Below, in pieces: positions 25,816 through 37,779 of a DNA stretch of 64,000 bases (position 1 is its first letter; the number at the start of each line of letters is the position of its first letter). Source of the DNA: Monodelphis domestica. Taxonomy: Eukaryota > Chordata > Mammalia > Didelphimorphia > Didelphidae. The notes under the pieces were generated by a model. That model saw only the letters and a program-made list of their open reading frames with translations, did no database searches and was not told the DNA's origin. Both the position numbers and the translations under genes were made by a program. The stretch covers positions 263,188,476-263,252,475 of the forward strand of contig NC_077230.1 of the NCBI RefSeq assembly GCF_027887165.1, read 5' to 3'.

Positions 25816-27291
25816 GGTAAAAAATATATAGGCACCACAGGCCGGTCCTTATATATACCATTGTCGACCTCGCCAACACATATTTTACGGTCCCATTGCA
25901 TCCAGATAGCTAAAATATTTTTGCATACTGATGGGGGGGGGGAGGGAATCATAAACTCTGCTGGACTCTATTAGTTCAAGGCTGTTGCAAAAGTGTCTCA
26001 ATATTTTGCCAGCTATTGAAGAGAGATCTAGAATCCATCAAGTTCAAGCACAGCAAGATAGTGTACTATGTGGATGATCTTCTTGCATCACCAGATGCTA
26101 AAACATGCCTGTAAGACTCAAAAACCTTGCTTATAGAATTATACAAGAAAGGGCATAAAGTGTCAAAGAAGAAATTACAATGGGTCTCACCAAGAGTAGA
26201 ATATCTGGGATTCATCCTAGAAAAGGGCACTAGGAAAATCTCCAATAAAAGGATAGATGACATCTAAAAGCTGGGGGACCTCAGAACAAAGAGACGACTT
26301 AGGGTGTACCTTGGGATTTGTGGTTTTGCGAGGCAGTGGGTCATAGGTTATTCTAACATTTCCAAATACCTCACTGATTTAACAAAGAATGAGGTAGAAG
26401 AATCCCTGCAACTTAACAAAGGAATACCTGCATGCTTGATTACAGCTGAAGCAAGCAATTTTATCGGCTCCAGCGTTAAGAATCCCAGACTATTCAAAAG
26501 AGTTCTACCTGTTCATTAATGAAGCAAAGGGGAGAGTTTCTGGAGTCCTAGCCCAGAATTTTGGACTGCAGATGAGACCAATGGCATATTATAATACCAT
26601 TCTAGACCCAGCAGCCCAGGACATGGTTCATTGTCTCAGAAGCATAGCTGCTGCTACTCTGATGGTCAAAAAGGCAAATGACTTAGTGCTGGGATGCAGA
26701 TTACATGTTCACTCTGCCCATCAAATTGAAAAACTATTAAAGATGCGTGACATACAAGCATTTACACCTGCAAGATTATTCCAGTATGAGGTCATATTAC
26801 TAGGGAATGAAAATCTGTCTTTACATCAATATGCTCCATTAAACCCAGCAACCCTGTTACCTCATTTGCTCTTAGGAGAGGAACCATTGCACATTTGTAT
26901 ACAAGTTATAGACATAGTGCAGAAGTCTAGAAAGGATTTGAAAGATACTCCCCTCATCAATCCTGACTTATAGTTATTTTCAGATGGTTCCTCTTACATA
27001 CACAAGGGCAAAAACGTTACAGGTGCATCTGTAGTCACACAAGATGAGACACTCTGGCATGCTTCTCTACTTAGCCATGTCAGTGCTCAAGGACCAGAAC
27101 TCAAAGCTCTCACCATGACTCTTATCTTGGGAAAAGATAAAGGAATGAATATTTTTTTGTGACTTGCAATATGTATTCTCAATTGTACAATGGGTAGCAG
27201 ACATATGAAAGAGCATGGGGTTCGTTACAACAGCTGGGAAGAAAATTGCATATGGGAGACTTATATCTCAACTCTTAGAGGCAGTGTTATT

Positions 27292-27483
27292 TTTTTTTCA
27301 ACCCTTACCTTCTGTCTTGGAGCCACTTGGCTCCAAGGCAGAAGAGTGGTAAGGGCTAGGCAATGGGGGTCAAGTGACTTGCCCAGGGTCACACATCTGG
27401 GAAGTATCTGAGGCTAGATTTGAACCTAGGACCTCCCATCTCTAGGCCTGGCTCTCAATCCACTGAGCTACCCAGCTTCCCCC
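27292..27483 (-). mobile_element. tRNA-derived SINE inserted in the provirus
   Basis: Near-complete antisense SINE from the T-run through 'cacacatctgggaagtatct' to 'gctacccagcttccc'. Flanks AGAGGCAGTGTTATT (left) and AGAAGCAGTTATT (right) are a slightly diverged target duplication. It is younger than the provirus. Confidence 0.9.
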
Positions 27484-27888
27484 AGAAGCAGTTATTGCCA
27501 AGAGAAGTAGCAATCATGCATTGTAGAACTCACTCATTTGGCAAAGATATCCCAGGGTAACCATAGAGCCAATATAACAACAAAATATGTGGCTAGATTT
27601 GGTCCCATGCAGGTGCTAAACTTCTCTCTAGTTGAAAAGCACAAATTATTCTAATATAGTTAGTCTGTTAGTACATTAGTATTTACAAACATACATAGGT
27701 TTGTATCTGTACAAATTTATATATGTACAAATATATAATACAATGTAATGTGCTTTCTGTGCAAACTCATGCAGATAAGAAATTTCTTTGTTTGAATTTT
27801 CACAAAAATTTATATATATATCAGTATTGCATTCAAGGCAATGTGAATTGTCAAGATGACAAATTTGCGCAAAACTGAAAGGGGGATT

Positions 27889-28649
27889 TGTAAGAGAGGA
27901 AAGCAGACTCATCATGCTGGAAGACCATCTTTAGCGGGGCAGGGCAGGAAGGAGAGAGAATTCCGGAGAAGGAACAGAGGAACTGAGAAGATCCAAACAG
28001 TTGAACTCATTTCTCTTTGGGAAGCCCACCAGGTGAAGTCTGACCCCAGTATCCAATGGAAGACAAACCAGAGTGAATAGGACTTTGCCAGAAAGCTATT
28101 CACCACAAGATTTCCTCTCAATCCCTCTAGACAGCCTTGAATTTGATATCATAGCCAGGGCAGCCAGGAATTAAGACAGCTCCCACAATTGACCCCAGAG
28201 AGTCAGGCAGCCAAAGCCTGACCCTGCAGGATTTGGGGAGAAGGGGTCCAATTGTTATTTAGGGACTTCCTATTTCCCACCTTCCTACTGCCGTATCCCA
28301 CAACTTATTTGCCCTACCTTTCATGTGTTCCATTAGAATAAATAGCAATTTGCTAGATTGAGTGCCTGCTTTGTAGTATCCAAGAAGGGAGACTTGGAGT
28401 TTGGGGGGAGGAAAGTTACACTTCTCTCCTCAGAGAAGGAGAAGCTGTCTGTCCTGTATTTTATTTCAACCAAGTCTCTGAGGGAACAGTAGCCTGTGAT
28501 TCTGAAGGCAACCAGAGTGGGGTTTACTAGGGAAAGAGAGGGGGAAACCAATGTATCCCCTCTCTCCACCTCTTGGCTCCATTCCATCTATTCTTCACTC
28601 TGGTCCTGAATTCAGTGGTAGGAGACTCCATTTCTCTCCCTCCATTACA
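27889..28649 (+). repeat. 3' LTR of the class I-like provirus
   Basis: 761 bp, TGTAAGAGAGG...CCATTACA. It is immediately preceded by a polypurine tract (CTGAAAGGGGGATTT, about 27874-27888). An AGAATAAATAGC poly(A)-type signal lies near 28334. It marks the provirus orientation as +. Confidence 0.85.
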
Positions 28650-28740
28650 CTAGGAAGTATCAGACATTAAAGTTGAACCCAGGCCCTCCAGGCTGGCACT
28701 CTATCCACTATGCTATCTAGCTGCCCCCAAGTAATAGCTT

Positions 28741-29124
28741 TTTAATCAATAATTTGTTAGTTTTTTTAAAAAATGATAGTTAATTAAACACATCTCTTCT
28801 TTGTCTTGTGTAAATTTTGCTTTCCAGTGCTCATCGAAAATATGAAACAAGTAACAAACCCTGTAGGTGTCTAGAGTTTCAATGTTGAGAAAAGACAAGA
28901 TCAATACTTTTCTCGTATGTCAGTTCTTTTTCAAGTGGGATTTTACAGCCATTGGTCCTAATTCAGTAATATAGAATCCAAAGACATTTTTATTTCGAAA
29001 TAGAAATAATATGCTGGAATTTTCTAAAAAGACAATTGCTGTTTCAAAGTAGGAATAAATTTAATCTTTTGATGAGATTGGAGGGAATTTTGTATATACA
29101 TAATCAGGCATTGACCATTATCTT
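28741..29124. other. Intron sequence, no element recognised
   Basis: AT-rich DNA between the SINE/provirus block and an L1. No coding signal. Confidence 0.45.
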
Positions 29125-30345
29125 TTTTTTTTAAGTTTTGGAAAATTTTATTTAATTAATTTAGAATATTTTTCCATGGTTACAATATTCATGCTCTTTC
29201 CTGCCCTCCCCAACAACCCCACCTGTAGCCGATGTACAATTCCTCTGGGTTTTACATGTGTCATTGATCAAGTCCTATTTCTGTATTATTGATATTTGCA
29301 TTAGGGTGATCATTTAGAGTCTGTATCCCTAATCATGTCCCCATCAACCCATGTGATCAAACAGCTATTTTTCTTCAGTGTTTCTATTCCCACAGTTCTT
29401 CCTCTGAATGTGGATAGTGTTCTTTCTCCCAAGTCCCTCAGAATTGTCCTGGATCATTGTATTGCTGCTAGTAGAGAAGTCCATTACATTCGATTGTACC
29501 ACATAGTATCAGTCTCTGTGTATAATGTTCTCCTGGTTCTGCTCCTTTCACTCTGCATCAATTCCTGGAGGTCATTCCAGTTCACATGGAATTCCTCCAG
29601 TTCATTGTTTCTCTGAGCACAATAGTATTCCATTACCAACTGATACTCTGATTTGTTCAGCCATTCCCCATCATTTTTCCAATTTTTTTGCCACCACAAA
29701 GAGCGCAACTATGAATATTTTTGTAGAAATCTTTTTCCTTATGACTTCTTTGGGGTATAAACCCAGCAGTACTATGGCTGGATCAAAGGACAGGCGGTCT
29801 TAGCGCCCTTTGGGCATAGTTCCAAATTGCCCTCCAGAATGGTTGGATCAATTTACAATTCTACCAGCAATGCATTAATGTCCCAATTTTGCCACATCCC
29901 CTCCAACATTTATTATTTTCCTTTGCTGTCATGTTAACCAATCTGCTAGGTGTGAGGTGGTACCTCAGAGTTGTTTTGATTTGCATTTCTCTGATTATGA
30001 GAGATTTAGAACACATTTTCATGAGTTTATTGATAGTTTTGATTTCTTTATCAGAAAATTGCCTATTCATGTCCCTTGCCCATATGCCAATTGGGGAATG
30101 GCTTGATTTTTTTGTACAATTGATTTAGCTCCTTATAAATTTGAGTAATTAGACCTTTGTCAGAGGATTTTGTTATGAAGATTGTTTCCCAATTTGTTGC
30201 TTCCCTTCTGATTTTAGTTACATTGGTTTTGTTTGTACAAAAACTTTTTAATTTGATGTAATCAAAATTATTTATTTAACATTTTGTAATTTTTTCTAAC
30301 TCTTGCTTGGTCTTAAAATCTTTCCTTTCCCAAAGATTACCCTTT
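29125..30345 (-). mobile_element. 5'-truncated L1 3' end, antisense
   Basis: On the - strand the ORF2 C-terminal part reads FSDKEIKTINKLMKMCSKSL, IREMQIKTTLRYHLTP and CWRGCGKIGTLMHCW (29861-30070). The tail follows in another frame (VMEYYCAQRNNELEEFH, 29484-29708), then the 3' UTR and an A-rich end at about 29130. Several frame breaks; about 1.2 kb retained. Confidence 0.92.
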
Positions 30346-30539
30346 TAAAACAAATCAGTCAATGTATTGTAACAAGCATCTTTTTATTTTTTCCTAACAT
30401 ATATTTATAAAAAGTGGAAAATCTTAACAGAGAAAAAACAAGCTGGCCACTTAGTCTGCAGTAACGCAGTCTTGTTAAGGATTATTTGGAATTTGAATAT
30501 TTGTGAAAAAAGAGAGAGAGTATCATGTTAATAGACCAA

Positions 30540-30885
30540 GTAGAGAAAGAGGCAACATAGCATTGTGGTTGGAATCCTGGGCTTGGAGTCAAGAAAGCTT
30601 GGACTCAGTTCTTGACTTTAAAAAACCAAATCCCTAGACCTTACCTACTAAATTACCAATAATTTCTTCTAAACAGAAGACAACAACCACAATAACAATA
30701 ACTAACATTTATATAGCATTGTAAGGTTTGTAAAGTGCTCTCTATATATTATCTCATTTGGCTCATAAAACAACTTCGTAAAGTAGGTGCTATTACGATC
30801 CTCATTTTATCTTAGGAAATTCAAGCTGCGAGGTTATATGACAACACTAAGCAGGGTTCAAACTTACCTAACTGCTCATGTATTG
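30540..30885. mobile_element. CORE/MIR-type SINE relics
   Basis: Sense 5' piece at about 30545-30612 ('agcattgtggttggaatcct'). Antisense-type piece at about 30690-30880 ('aactaacatttatatagcat', 'tatattatctcatttggctc', 'aggtgctattacgatcctca'). Confidence 0.6.
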
Positions 30886-30976
30886 GGGTTCTTGGACTTC
30901 AAATTCTTAACTTTGTAACTTCTTTGTATGTTAACTTTAGGCCATGTCATTAAAACTGTAAGGGTAATTTTAGGGT

Positions 30977-31800
30977 TGTGACTTAATCTAAATTAATTTG
31001 GTTGCCAGAGAAAATCCCAAATAAAATACCCAAGTCAGTTTGGAAATTTATGGTGATTTTAATTAATATCGAGGGACAAAATTAAGGAGAAGAGAGAGAG
31101 AGAGGGTTTAGGATTTCTCCCACCTGGCTTTTGCCAGGGGGAGTTCAAAGACCTCTACTAGGAGGTTTTTGAAGGAGATAAGAGACTTTCCTAAGAGGAT
31201 AGTGTTTGGAAGGTAAAGGAGAAAAGAATCAGCCTAAACTCCAAGAGAGCTCAGTGAAGATGCCTCACCTGAACTAGGCTACTAAACTTCTCCCAGTATA
31301 GTATCAAGGAAAAAACTCACCGCCAAACCTGGACAATCGCTGCCACCATGCCAAGATGCAGAAATGCTCAGCAAGCTGCCGCCAGAGCCACCTCTCTGTG
31401 GAAAGAGACCGGAGACAGGAAGTGACGCAAAATATATAGACGGTTTTTACTTCACTTTCCTGCATCTCACATGTACCAATGGTAGCTTAAGCTTGACTTA
31501 GGACAGCCCAGGGGTCTGTCAGTTGTTTCTGATTTGTCATTTGCTAGCACATGTCTGTCATAGGCCATCCTCCTAAATACTTAATCTTTAAGTATGAGTG
31601 TAGACATTCCTGTTTTTGTTAGACTAAGTAGGGTGGAGTAATCTGAAGTTCACAAAACTAAGTATTTTATGTTCACGTAAGGATGTGAAGCTACAGGGTA
31701 AAATGATTCTTACTCCTTTTTTCCCTTTAGTTGACTAAGAAGCAAGAGCTTCCATGGTAAATAATAACATAGTCTCTATATTTTCAACCTGAACTTTTCA
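30977..31800 (-). mobile_element. LTR, probably solo, antisense
   Basis: Distantly similar in layout to the 7.4-kb LTRs ('ctaaattaatttggttgcca', 'gacttaggacagcccaggg', 'agcacatgtctgtcataggc'). On the - strand a TATA-like CTATATATTTTGCG and an ATTAAAATCACC signal support - orientation. Exact ends and target duplication were not resolved. Fossil, non-coding. Confidence 0.6.
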
Positions 31801-33470
31801 TTAAATTTTCCAAGAATCCAAAAGTTTGTTTTGATTGTTGAATGACTTATATTACATATCGCTTTGATAGGTCATCATCAAATCCCATTCCCCACCCCCC
31901 ACTTGATTCCTTATTCCCATTCATTTAGTCCTCTCACCCCAGTGTCCCAACCAGAGCCATCTCTTCTTTTCACTGTGCTCACTGCCCTTGATTTTAAATA
32001 TTTTCCTTTTCTATTTGCAGATTCTAGCTGTTACTGAAACCTGACCAGACTTTCCAGGACCATCTATATCTTAACTCATTCTCCTTAGAACCCTGATCAG
32101 ATCAGAGGAATTGGAATGCTTCTTACAATTGCCACTTCCAGGTTCTCCTGTCTCCATCATTCAGTGATCTCTCCTCCTTTGTGGTTCATGTAATTCATAT
32201 CTGCTAATCAAAAATCCTGGTGGCTGTTGTCTACAGATCTTCAAGATATTCTCTTTCTTCCTCAATGAGTTAGATACATGGCTTCTGACTTCTCTCCTCC
32301 CCAACTCCTGCCCTCATACTAGAGTACTTCAAAATCAATGTTGATTTCCCCTTAAAATATAATCACTCAGTTCCTCAGCCTATTCACTTTCCATGATCTA
32401 TTCCTTTATTTTACACCAGCCATGCACACAGTTATACCTTTGATCATCCATAAATGTACCACTTCCTTGTTCAAGAATGCTGAAATCTCATTATTTGACC
32501 ATCATTTATTTCTTTTCCACTACCCCCTCTGTCTTTCCTCCCCAAACCTTGTTCTTTATTCACACCGTGACTTCTAATTCCTTGACCCCTCAATTCTCTC
32601 CCAGACCATCTTTCCTACACTAGCCACTCTCTCTGTTTTTCTCCCTCTTGACCTCATGGTGAACCAGTTTTAATTCTACATTGGCCTTTAATCTTGAGTC
32701 CCTGGTCTGCTACCATCTTGAGCCCTGCTAAGCCTCCATCTTAGATCATAGTCACCATCTGTAGTTTTTGCTGCTACAAATGTGCTGCTGAATATAGGTG
32801 GAGAAAACTCACACAACAGATCTGTTTGGGTTCACTACAAATTATTGCTACCTGACTTCAATGGAGTTTTCACTGCGTAACCCTTCTATAGCTTCTTGTC
32901 GACTTGCTGTTCCATTCACCACAGTGTCTTTACTAATCTTTTATTCTTCCTCAAACCTTCCATGTTCCCCCCCTCCCCCCAACTATATCAGTTTAGAGCC
33001 TTGTCTCATTTTTTAAAAAGACCATTTGCTTTAAACTTTTTTCTTCCCTCTTCTTCATCTCATGTCACTCATATACCTTTTGTTCTTTCTTCATCAGTCT
33101 TACATGGAGAGTTGGTATCATTCCTTACCAAGTCCAAATCTTCTGTCTGTTCTGTCCTATCTCTTCCAACCAAATTGTTCCCTCTCTCATCCCAATTCTA
33201 TCACTTGTCTTCAATTTCTTCCCATCTGTTGGCTCTTTCCTACATAATGTCTCCATTATCCTAAAAAAAGGTCACCTGATCTTTCTAACCCCTTTAACTG
33301 TTCTCCTATATCTTTTCTGTTCTTTGTGGCTGAACTCTTTGAAAAAGCTGTCTACACTAATAGGTACTTCTGACTTTTCTCCTCTAATTTACATTTTAAT
33401 TCCTTAAAATCTTGCTTCCAACATCATTCTATTGAAAATGATCTCTTCAAAGTTACCATTAATCTCTTAA

Positions 33471-34112
33471 TTGCCAAATTCAGTGGATTTTTCTCAATCC
33501 TCATTCGTTTTTACCTCTCTGCAGCCTTTGACACTTTTGAGCACTCTTTTTCTTCTTGATATTCTCTTTTCTCTAGGTTTTTGGGACAATATTCTCTCTT
33601 GGTTCACTTCCTACTTATATTATCACCTCTTTCTCAGTCACTTGGTAACTTTGGTAACTCCAATGGATTTAATTACCAAAATGATTCTCAGATCTGTCTA
33701 TCTATCTGTCCTTCCCCAATCTCACCTGACCTCCAGTGTCTCATTTCTAACTGCCTACTTGACCTCTTGGACTAGATATCCTGCAGATATCTTAAACTCA
33801 ACATGTCTAAAACGGAATTTATCATCTTTTTCCTTAAATCATTCTCCAATACAACTTCCCTCTTATTCTGGAAAGCAATATCATCCTTCTAAACCACAAG
33901 CTCACTATCTCACCCTCCCTCTCCTATCCAATCTATTACAATGCCTTTTGACTTCACCTTTCCTCACATCTTCTGATTATGTTCTCTGTTCTTCTCTGAT
34001 ACCGCTATACTCTGGCAATTGTCCTTATTACCTCACCCTTGTACTATTGCAATTGGCTATGTTGGGGGCTGTCTACCTCAAGTCTATGCACTCTAAACCA
34101 TCCTCCATTTAG
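33471..34112 (+). pseudogene. Decayed L2 reverse transcriptase frame
   Basis: Longest open stretch in the L2 remnant. The only conserved block I can see is LDILFSLGFWDNILSWFTSY. The rest is Ser/Leu-rich translation of pyrimidine-rich DNA. Not a host gene. Confidence 0.6.
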
Positions 34113-34474
34113 CTGCCAAGGTGGTTTTCCTAAAGTGCAGGTCTAGGATACTTCTCTACTTGATAAATTCCAGTGATTCCCTATCACCTTCAAGATCAGA
34201 TATAAAATTCTTTGCTATTGAAAGCCCTTTATAACAGCCCACCTTTTGCCTTTCTAGTCTTCTTATACCTTACTTCCCACCATGTACTCTTTGATCCATT
34301 AACACTGGCCTCCTTGCTGTTCCATAAATAAGATACTTATCTTCAGACTCCAGCATTATTTGGCCATTCCTCCATGTTTGGAACACTCACCCCCTCATTG
34401 ATCTCTTAATGGTTTCCTTCAAGTTCCATCTTCTACAGAAAACCTAATTTGATCCTCCTTCATTCTAAGGCAGT

Positions 34475-34870
34475 CAGTGATGGTGAACCTTTTAGAGAAA
34501 GTATGCCATGCCTTGCTTCCCCCCCCCCCCCCAGTGTCATACAGGGGAGGGAGAAAGTGCTCTCATTGGGCTGCTAAGCCGAGGGGTGGGTGAAATGAGG
34601 AATGTCCTCAGTGAGTGTAGAGAGGGGGAAGGGAGTGGCCCAAGTGTCCACTCCGCTCCAACTGTGAGTTGCCCACTTTATTCCCTGTGTGCTCCCATTG
34701 GGCTGCCAGGCAGAAGGATGGATTGTGTGAAAATATGTCCTCTGTTATGGTGGAGGGGGGAAGGGAACAGTTCCAGTCAAGTCCCTGTGCCTTTCTAGTA
34801 ATGGACTCTAGTGGGCAACAGTGCATATGCCTACAGAGAGTGCTCTGCATGCCCTCTCTGGCACCCATTC
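34475..34870. mobile_element. Second copy of the hAT-like miniature element, right end lost
   Basis: Left terminal repeat CAGTGATGGTGAACC is intact. The interior matches the 20862-21352 copy, including 'acaggggagggagaaagtgc', 'tgggctgctaagccgagggg' and 'cctttctagtaatggactct'. The expected right terminal repeat after 'ctggcaccc' is missing. The 9-bp string CATTCTAAG occurs on both sides (34461-34469 and 34866-34874). Confidence 0.8.
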
Positions 34871-35055
34871 TAAGCTTTTCTTTGTCAATTATTTCTTTTG
34901 TCTTTTTTTATATAGCTCATTTGGATATTTGTTGGCTTGTTTTCCTCTTTAGATTTTTAAAATTCCTTGAGGGCAGAGGCCATCTTTTACCATTCTTTGT
35001 AATAGCACAGCTCCTGGCACAGAGTAGACCCTTAATGAATGGTTCTTGACTGAAT

Positions 35056-35490
35056 TGTGGATTGCCATGGATGAAGTATTATTCATTATCTAGTGGCCAG
35101 GTTTTTGGTGATGATTATTCTTTGGGATATTGGACATTGGAGAGTAAATATGGACTGTTGCTTTTAGGTGCTAAAAATAAAGATGTAGTGAGGTAAGTTT
35201 TAGTTTTAGACTTAGGAATTTTAATAGGCATAAGTCACACACACACAGACACACACAGACACAGAGTTGCTCCTTGCCACCTGAAATGCTCTTGATAATA
35301 ATGAAGAGGAAGTAGTTTTTAAGCAGGGAATAGTTGACTGTTATGAAAAGTCCTAGTGATAATAAGCCTTAAATTTACCAGTTTTAACTCTGAAAATAAT
35401 AATGTTCAGTTAATATTATAAAGCATAATTTTATATAAAACACATGCCTTCATTGGTGATTCTTCAAACATATAGTCAGTCCTTGGATAT
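35056..35490. other. Intron with a short (CA)n
   Basis: Includes a small (CA)n-type repeat at about 35236-35265. No gene recognised. Confidence 0.5.
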
Positions 35491-36405
35491 GAACACAAGT
35501 TAAATCATAGCGTTTTCCAAAATTATCAGGACTTAATCCAAAGCATGAATCCTCTTTATAAAACCTCCAAATTGTTAGCATCTGGCTTTAGCTTGGACAA
35601 ATCTGTTAATACATAGGGAATTCATTACCTTTTGAGCCAATCCATTTAGTATTTCATAAGCTTCAATTATTAAGATTTTTCCACTCCTTTACTGAATGGA
35701 AATCTTTCTCTTTGCAACTTATACCCATTTGTCGTAGCTCTAAACTATAGCACCACGCAGAATAATTATAATATGTTTTCAGTATGATACCCCTTTAGGT
35801 TTTTGTAGATAAGTTTCATGTTCCCATAAATCTTTACTTTCACAGATTAAACCTTTCAGATTCTTTGGTCATGCTTATACAGTGTAATTTTGAACTTCTT
35901 TCGTCCTTTAATTGCTATTCTTTCACTTGGTCAATATTTTTGTTCAATTGTTTTTTAGTTATGTCCAATTCTTGAAACATTTGGGTTATTTTGCCAAAGA
36001 TCCTGGAATGATTTTCTGTTTGTTCCTCCAGCTCCTTTTACAGATGAGGAAACTGAGGCAAACAGGATTAAGTGACTTGCCCAGGGACACACAGCACGGA
36101 GTATCTGAGGCCAGATTTGAGTTTAGGAAGATGAGTCTTCCTGACTCCAGGTCTGACAGTCTATCCACTGCACTACCTAACTACCCAATCAATGTGTATG
36201 TATATGTGTAACCACATATATAGCTACTAGTATTAAACACAATACTCCAGATATTATGTGATCAGCATAGATTACATATGGTGGTATGATCACTTCCCTT
36301 TTTATGGATACTGTACTTCTTTTATACTTCAAAACCCCATGATTTCATCAGAGTACATCCTCTCACTAATACAGATCACATACCTTTCTGTAACTTAGTG
36401 TAAGA
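35491..36405 (-). mobile_element. CR1/L3-like LINE, antisense, split by a SINE
   Basis: Antisense CR1-type text ('tgcaacttatacccatttg', 'ttaaacctttcagattctt') to about 35935, then a SINE, then 'acaatactccagatattatg' and 'tggtatgatcacttccctt' to about 36400. Same family type as 3866-4912. Confidence 0.65.
35945..36190 (-). mobile_element. CORE-SINE of MAR1/MON1 type, antisense
   Basis: 'agttatgtccaattcttg', 'ttacagatgaggaaactgag', 'aagtgacttgcccagggaca', 'ctatccactgcactaccta'. Inserted within the CR1-like LINE. Confidence 0.8.
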
Positions 36406-37085
36406 TCTTCTAAAGTTGTGTGACCCCAAAAATTGTCATCTTGAAGGCAATCTGTTAATGAGCCTCTCCAAAAATAGGCTGGTCATATATACAAACAGGC
36501 CATCCTTGTGTCCATGTTCAAAGCCTTTTTAGCTTGTTACTTGCATTCTTCTGGAATAGCTTTTCAGGATAACAGGTCACAATCCTTGTTATAACAAGAG
36601 AGACCTTAATTATACTTCTAAATAGTATTAGTAAAAAAGCAGTGATTTTCTTGAGATATTTACTAATATAATTAAGGAAAAGAATTATAGCATTTATTAC
36701 ATATCTGTGTTGATAAGACAAATATTATGGGAAAAACTGCTGGAAATAACCTGTAGCTTATATAAAAGGAAACTATCCCTGGCTTTAAAACTTAACTTTT
36801 TTACTTGAGGTTTACTTGAGGACTGTTCATTTTAAGATTAAAATAATTAAAAATTCCAAAAAGCTAGGACCCTGAAAAGTACATGAAGAAAGTTCTTCTC
36901 TTTGTACAAAAAGTAGAATTCTAAGGTTTAGGTGACTGCTAATTTTTGATAACTATTTTTTTCACCATTTTGTGTCTAAAGTTAACCTATTGGGGGGAAA
37001 GTGGTATATTTTATATTTTGATGAATTCTTGGCTACTGACCACTGATGTGAGTATTCCCTTCATTTTATTTTTTTTATTTGATTA
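36406..37085. other. Intron sequence, no element recognised
   Basis: AT-rich, single-copy in appearance; no coding or RNA signal recognised. Confidence 0.45.
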
Positions 37086-37091
37086 TTATTA

Positions 37092-37295
37092 TTTAAAAAA
37101 AACAACCTTTACCTTCCATCTTAGAATCAATACTGTGTATTGGTTCCTAGGCAGAATAGTGGTAAAGGCTGGGCAATGGTGGGCTTAAGTGATTTGCCCA
37201 GGGTCACACATCACACACATAGTGGTGAGATCTGAACTCTTGACCTCCTGTCTCAAGGCTTGGATCTCAATCCATTGATCCAAACAGCTACCCCT
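37092..37295 (-). mobile_element. tRNA-derived SINE, antisense
   Basis: 'accttccatcttagaatcaa', 'ggcagaatagtggtaaagg', 'tgatttgcccagggtcacac', ending 'caaacagctacccc'. A small local duplication of 'cacac' text lies mid-element. Confidence 0.85.
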
Positions 37296-37779
37296 TTATT
37301 TTTTCAGAGGGCAACTCACTGATGTTATCTCATCTTTTGTAATTCTTGTCATTGACTTCAGAAATTCTCCATAGAGGATCTAAACAGTGTATTAGAGGAC
37401 TTCCTCTGGTACTTTCAATATTTTGTGAATACTGTTGCAGCACTAGGATTCTCCACTTTGTTACCTTTAACTCATGTAACAGGGCCCAACTTCCACCTTT
37501 TCTGATAGCATATATTCTTTTCTTTTGTACTTTTACATTTGTTCTTGTGTATATAACATTTCCCAATAAATAATCCCTCTCATTCTAGAACTTTCATTTT
37601 AAAAAAAAAAGAAAAAAATTTAGCACAGTTCTTTAGACTGACAGCTAATGTTCAACTTATATAATTAGGTATTTTAAAACAGCACATTATCTGGAACGAA
37701 AATTAACCAGTATGTTCAACTTCAATTCTGTTGTATTTTAGTACTGTTTTTATTTACTTAATTGTGTATTTTTTTTGTT

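Larger units (their letters stand above)
21858..28649 (+). mobile_element. Endogenous retrovirus, class I-like, broken
   Basis: A fossil provirus in + orientation, bounded by TGTAAGAGAGG at the left and CCATTACA at the right, with a 4-bp target duplication CTAG (21854-21857 and 28650-28653). Only the outermost bases of an LTR are recognisable at the left; a full 3' LTR lies at 27889-28649. Order inside: gag-like region about 21960-24300 with a CCHC-type zinc knuckle at about 23027-23062; protease about 24360-24660 (DTGA near 24409, LLGRDF near 24597); reverse transcriptase about 24840-26300 (YVDD near 26063); RNase H about 26985-27165 (DGSSYIHKG, SAQGPELKAL). No env recognised. Motifs and the 4-bp duplication suggest a gamma/epsilon-related class I family. 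Many breaks; no intact gene. It carries a later SINE and an LTR-like block. Confidence 0.85.
21751..28728 (-). mobile_element. tRNA-derived SINE split by a provirus
   Basis: Antisense SINE halves lie at 21751-21857 and 28650-28728 and join smoothly at 'catagctag' / 'ctaggaagtatcag'. The SINE keeps its own target duplication outside both halves: AAGCAATAGCTT (21739-21750) and AAGTAATAGCTT (28729-28740). The SINE is therefore older than the provirus inside it. Confidence 0.88.
31890..35055 (+). mobile_element. Long L2-clade LINE remnant, sense
   Basis: Pyrimidine-rich + strand typical of L2. Reverse transcriptase remnants in the 213-codon frame at 33471-34112 include FLLDILFSLGFWDNILSWFT, which resembles the L2 'LLDTLFSLGF..LSWF' block. 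The 3' end at 34900-35055 has 'attccttgagggcagaggcc' and 'cctggcacagagtagaccct'. It is interrupted by a hAT-like element at 34475-34870. Frames are heavily decayed. Confidence 0.82.
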
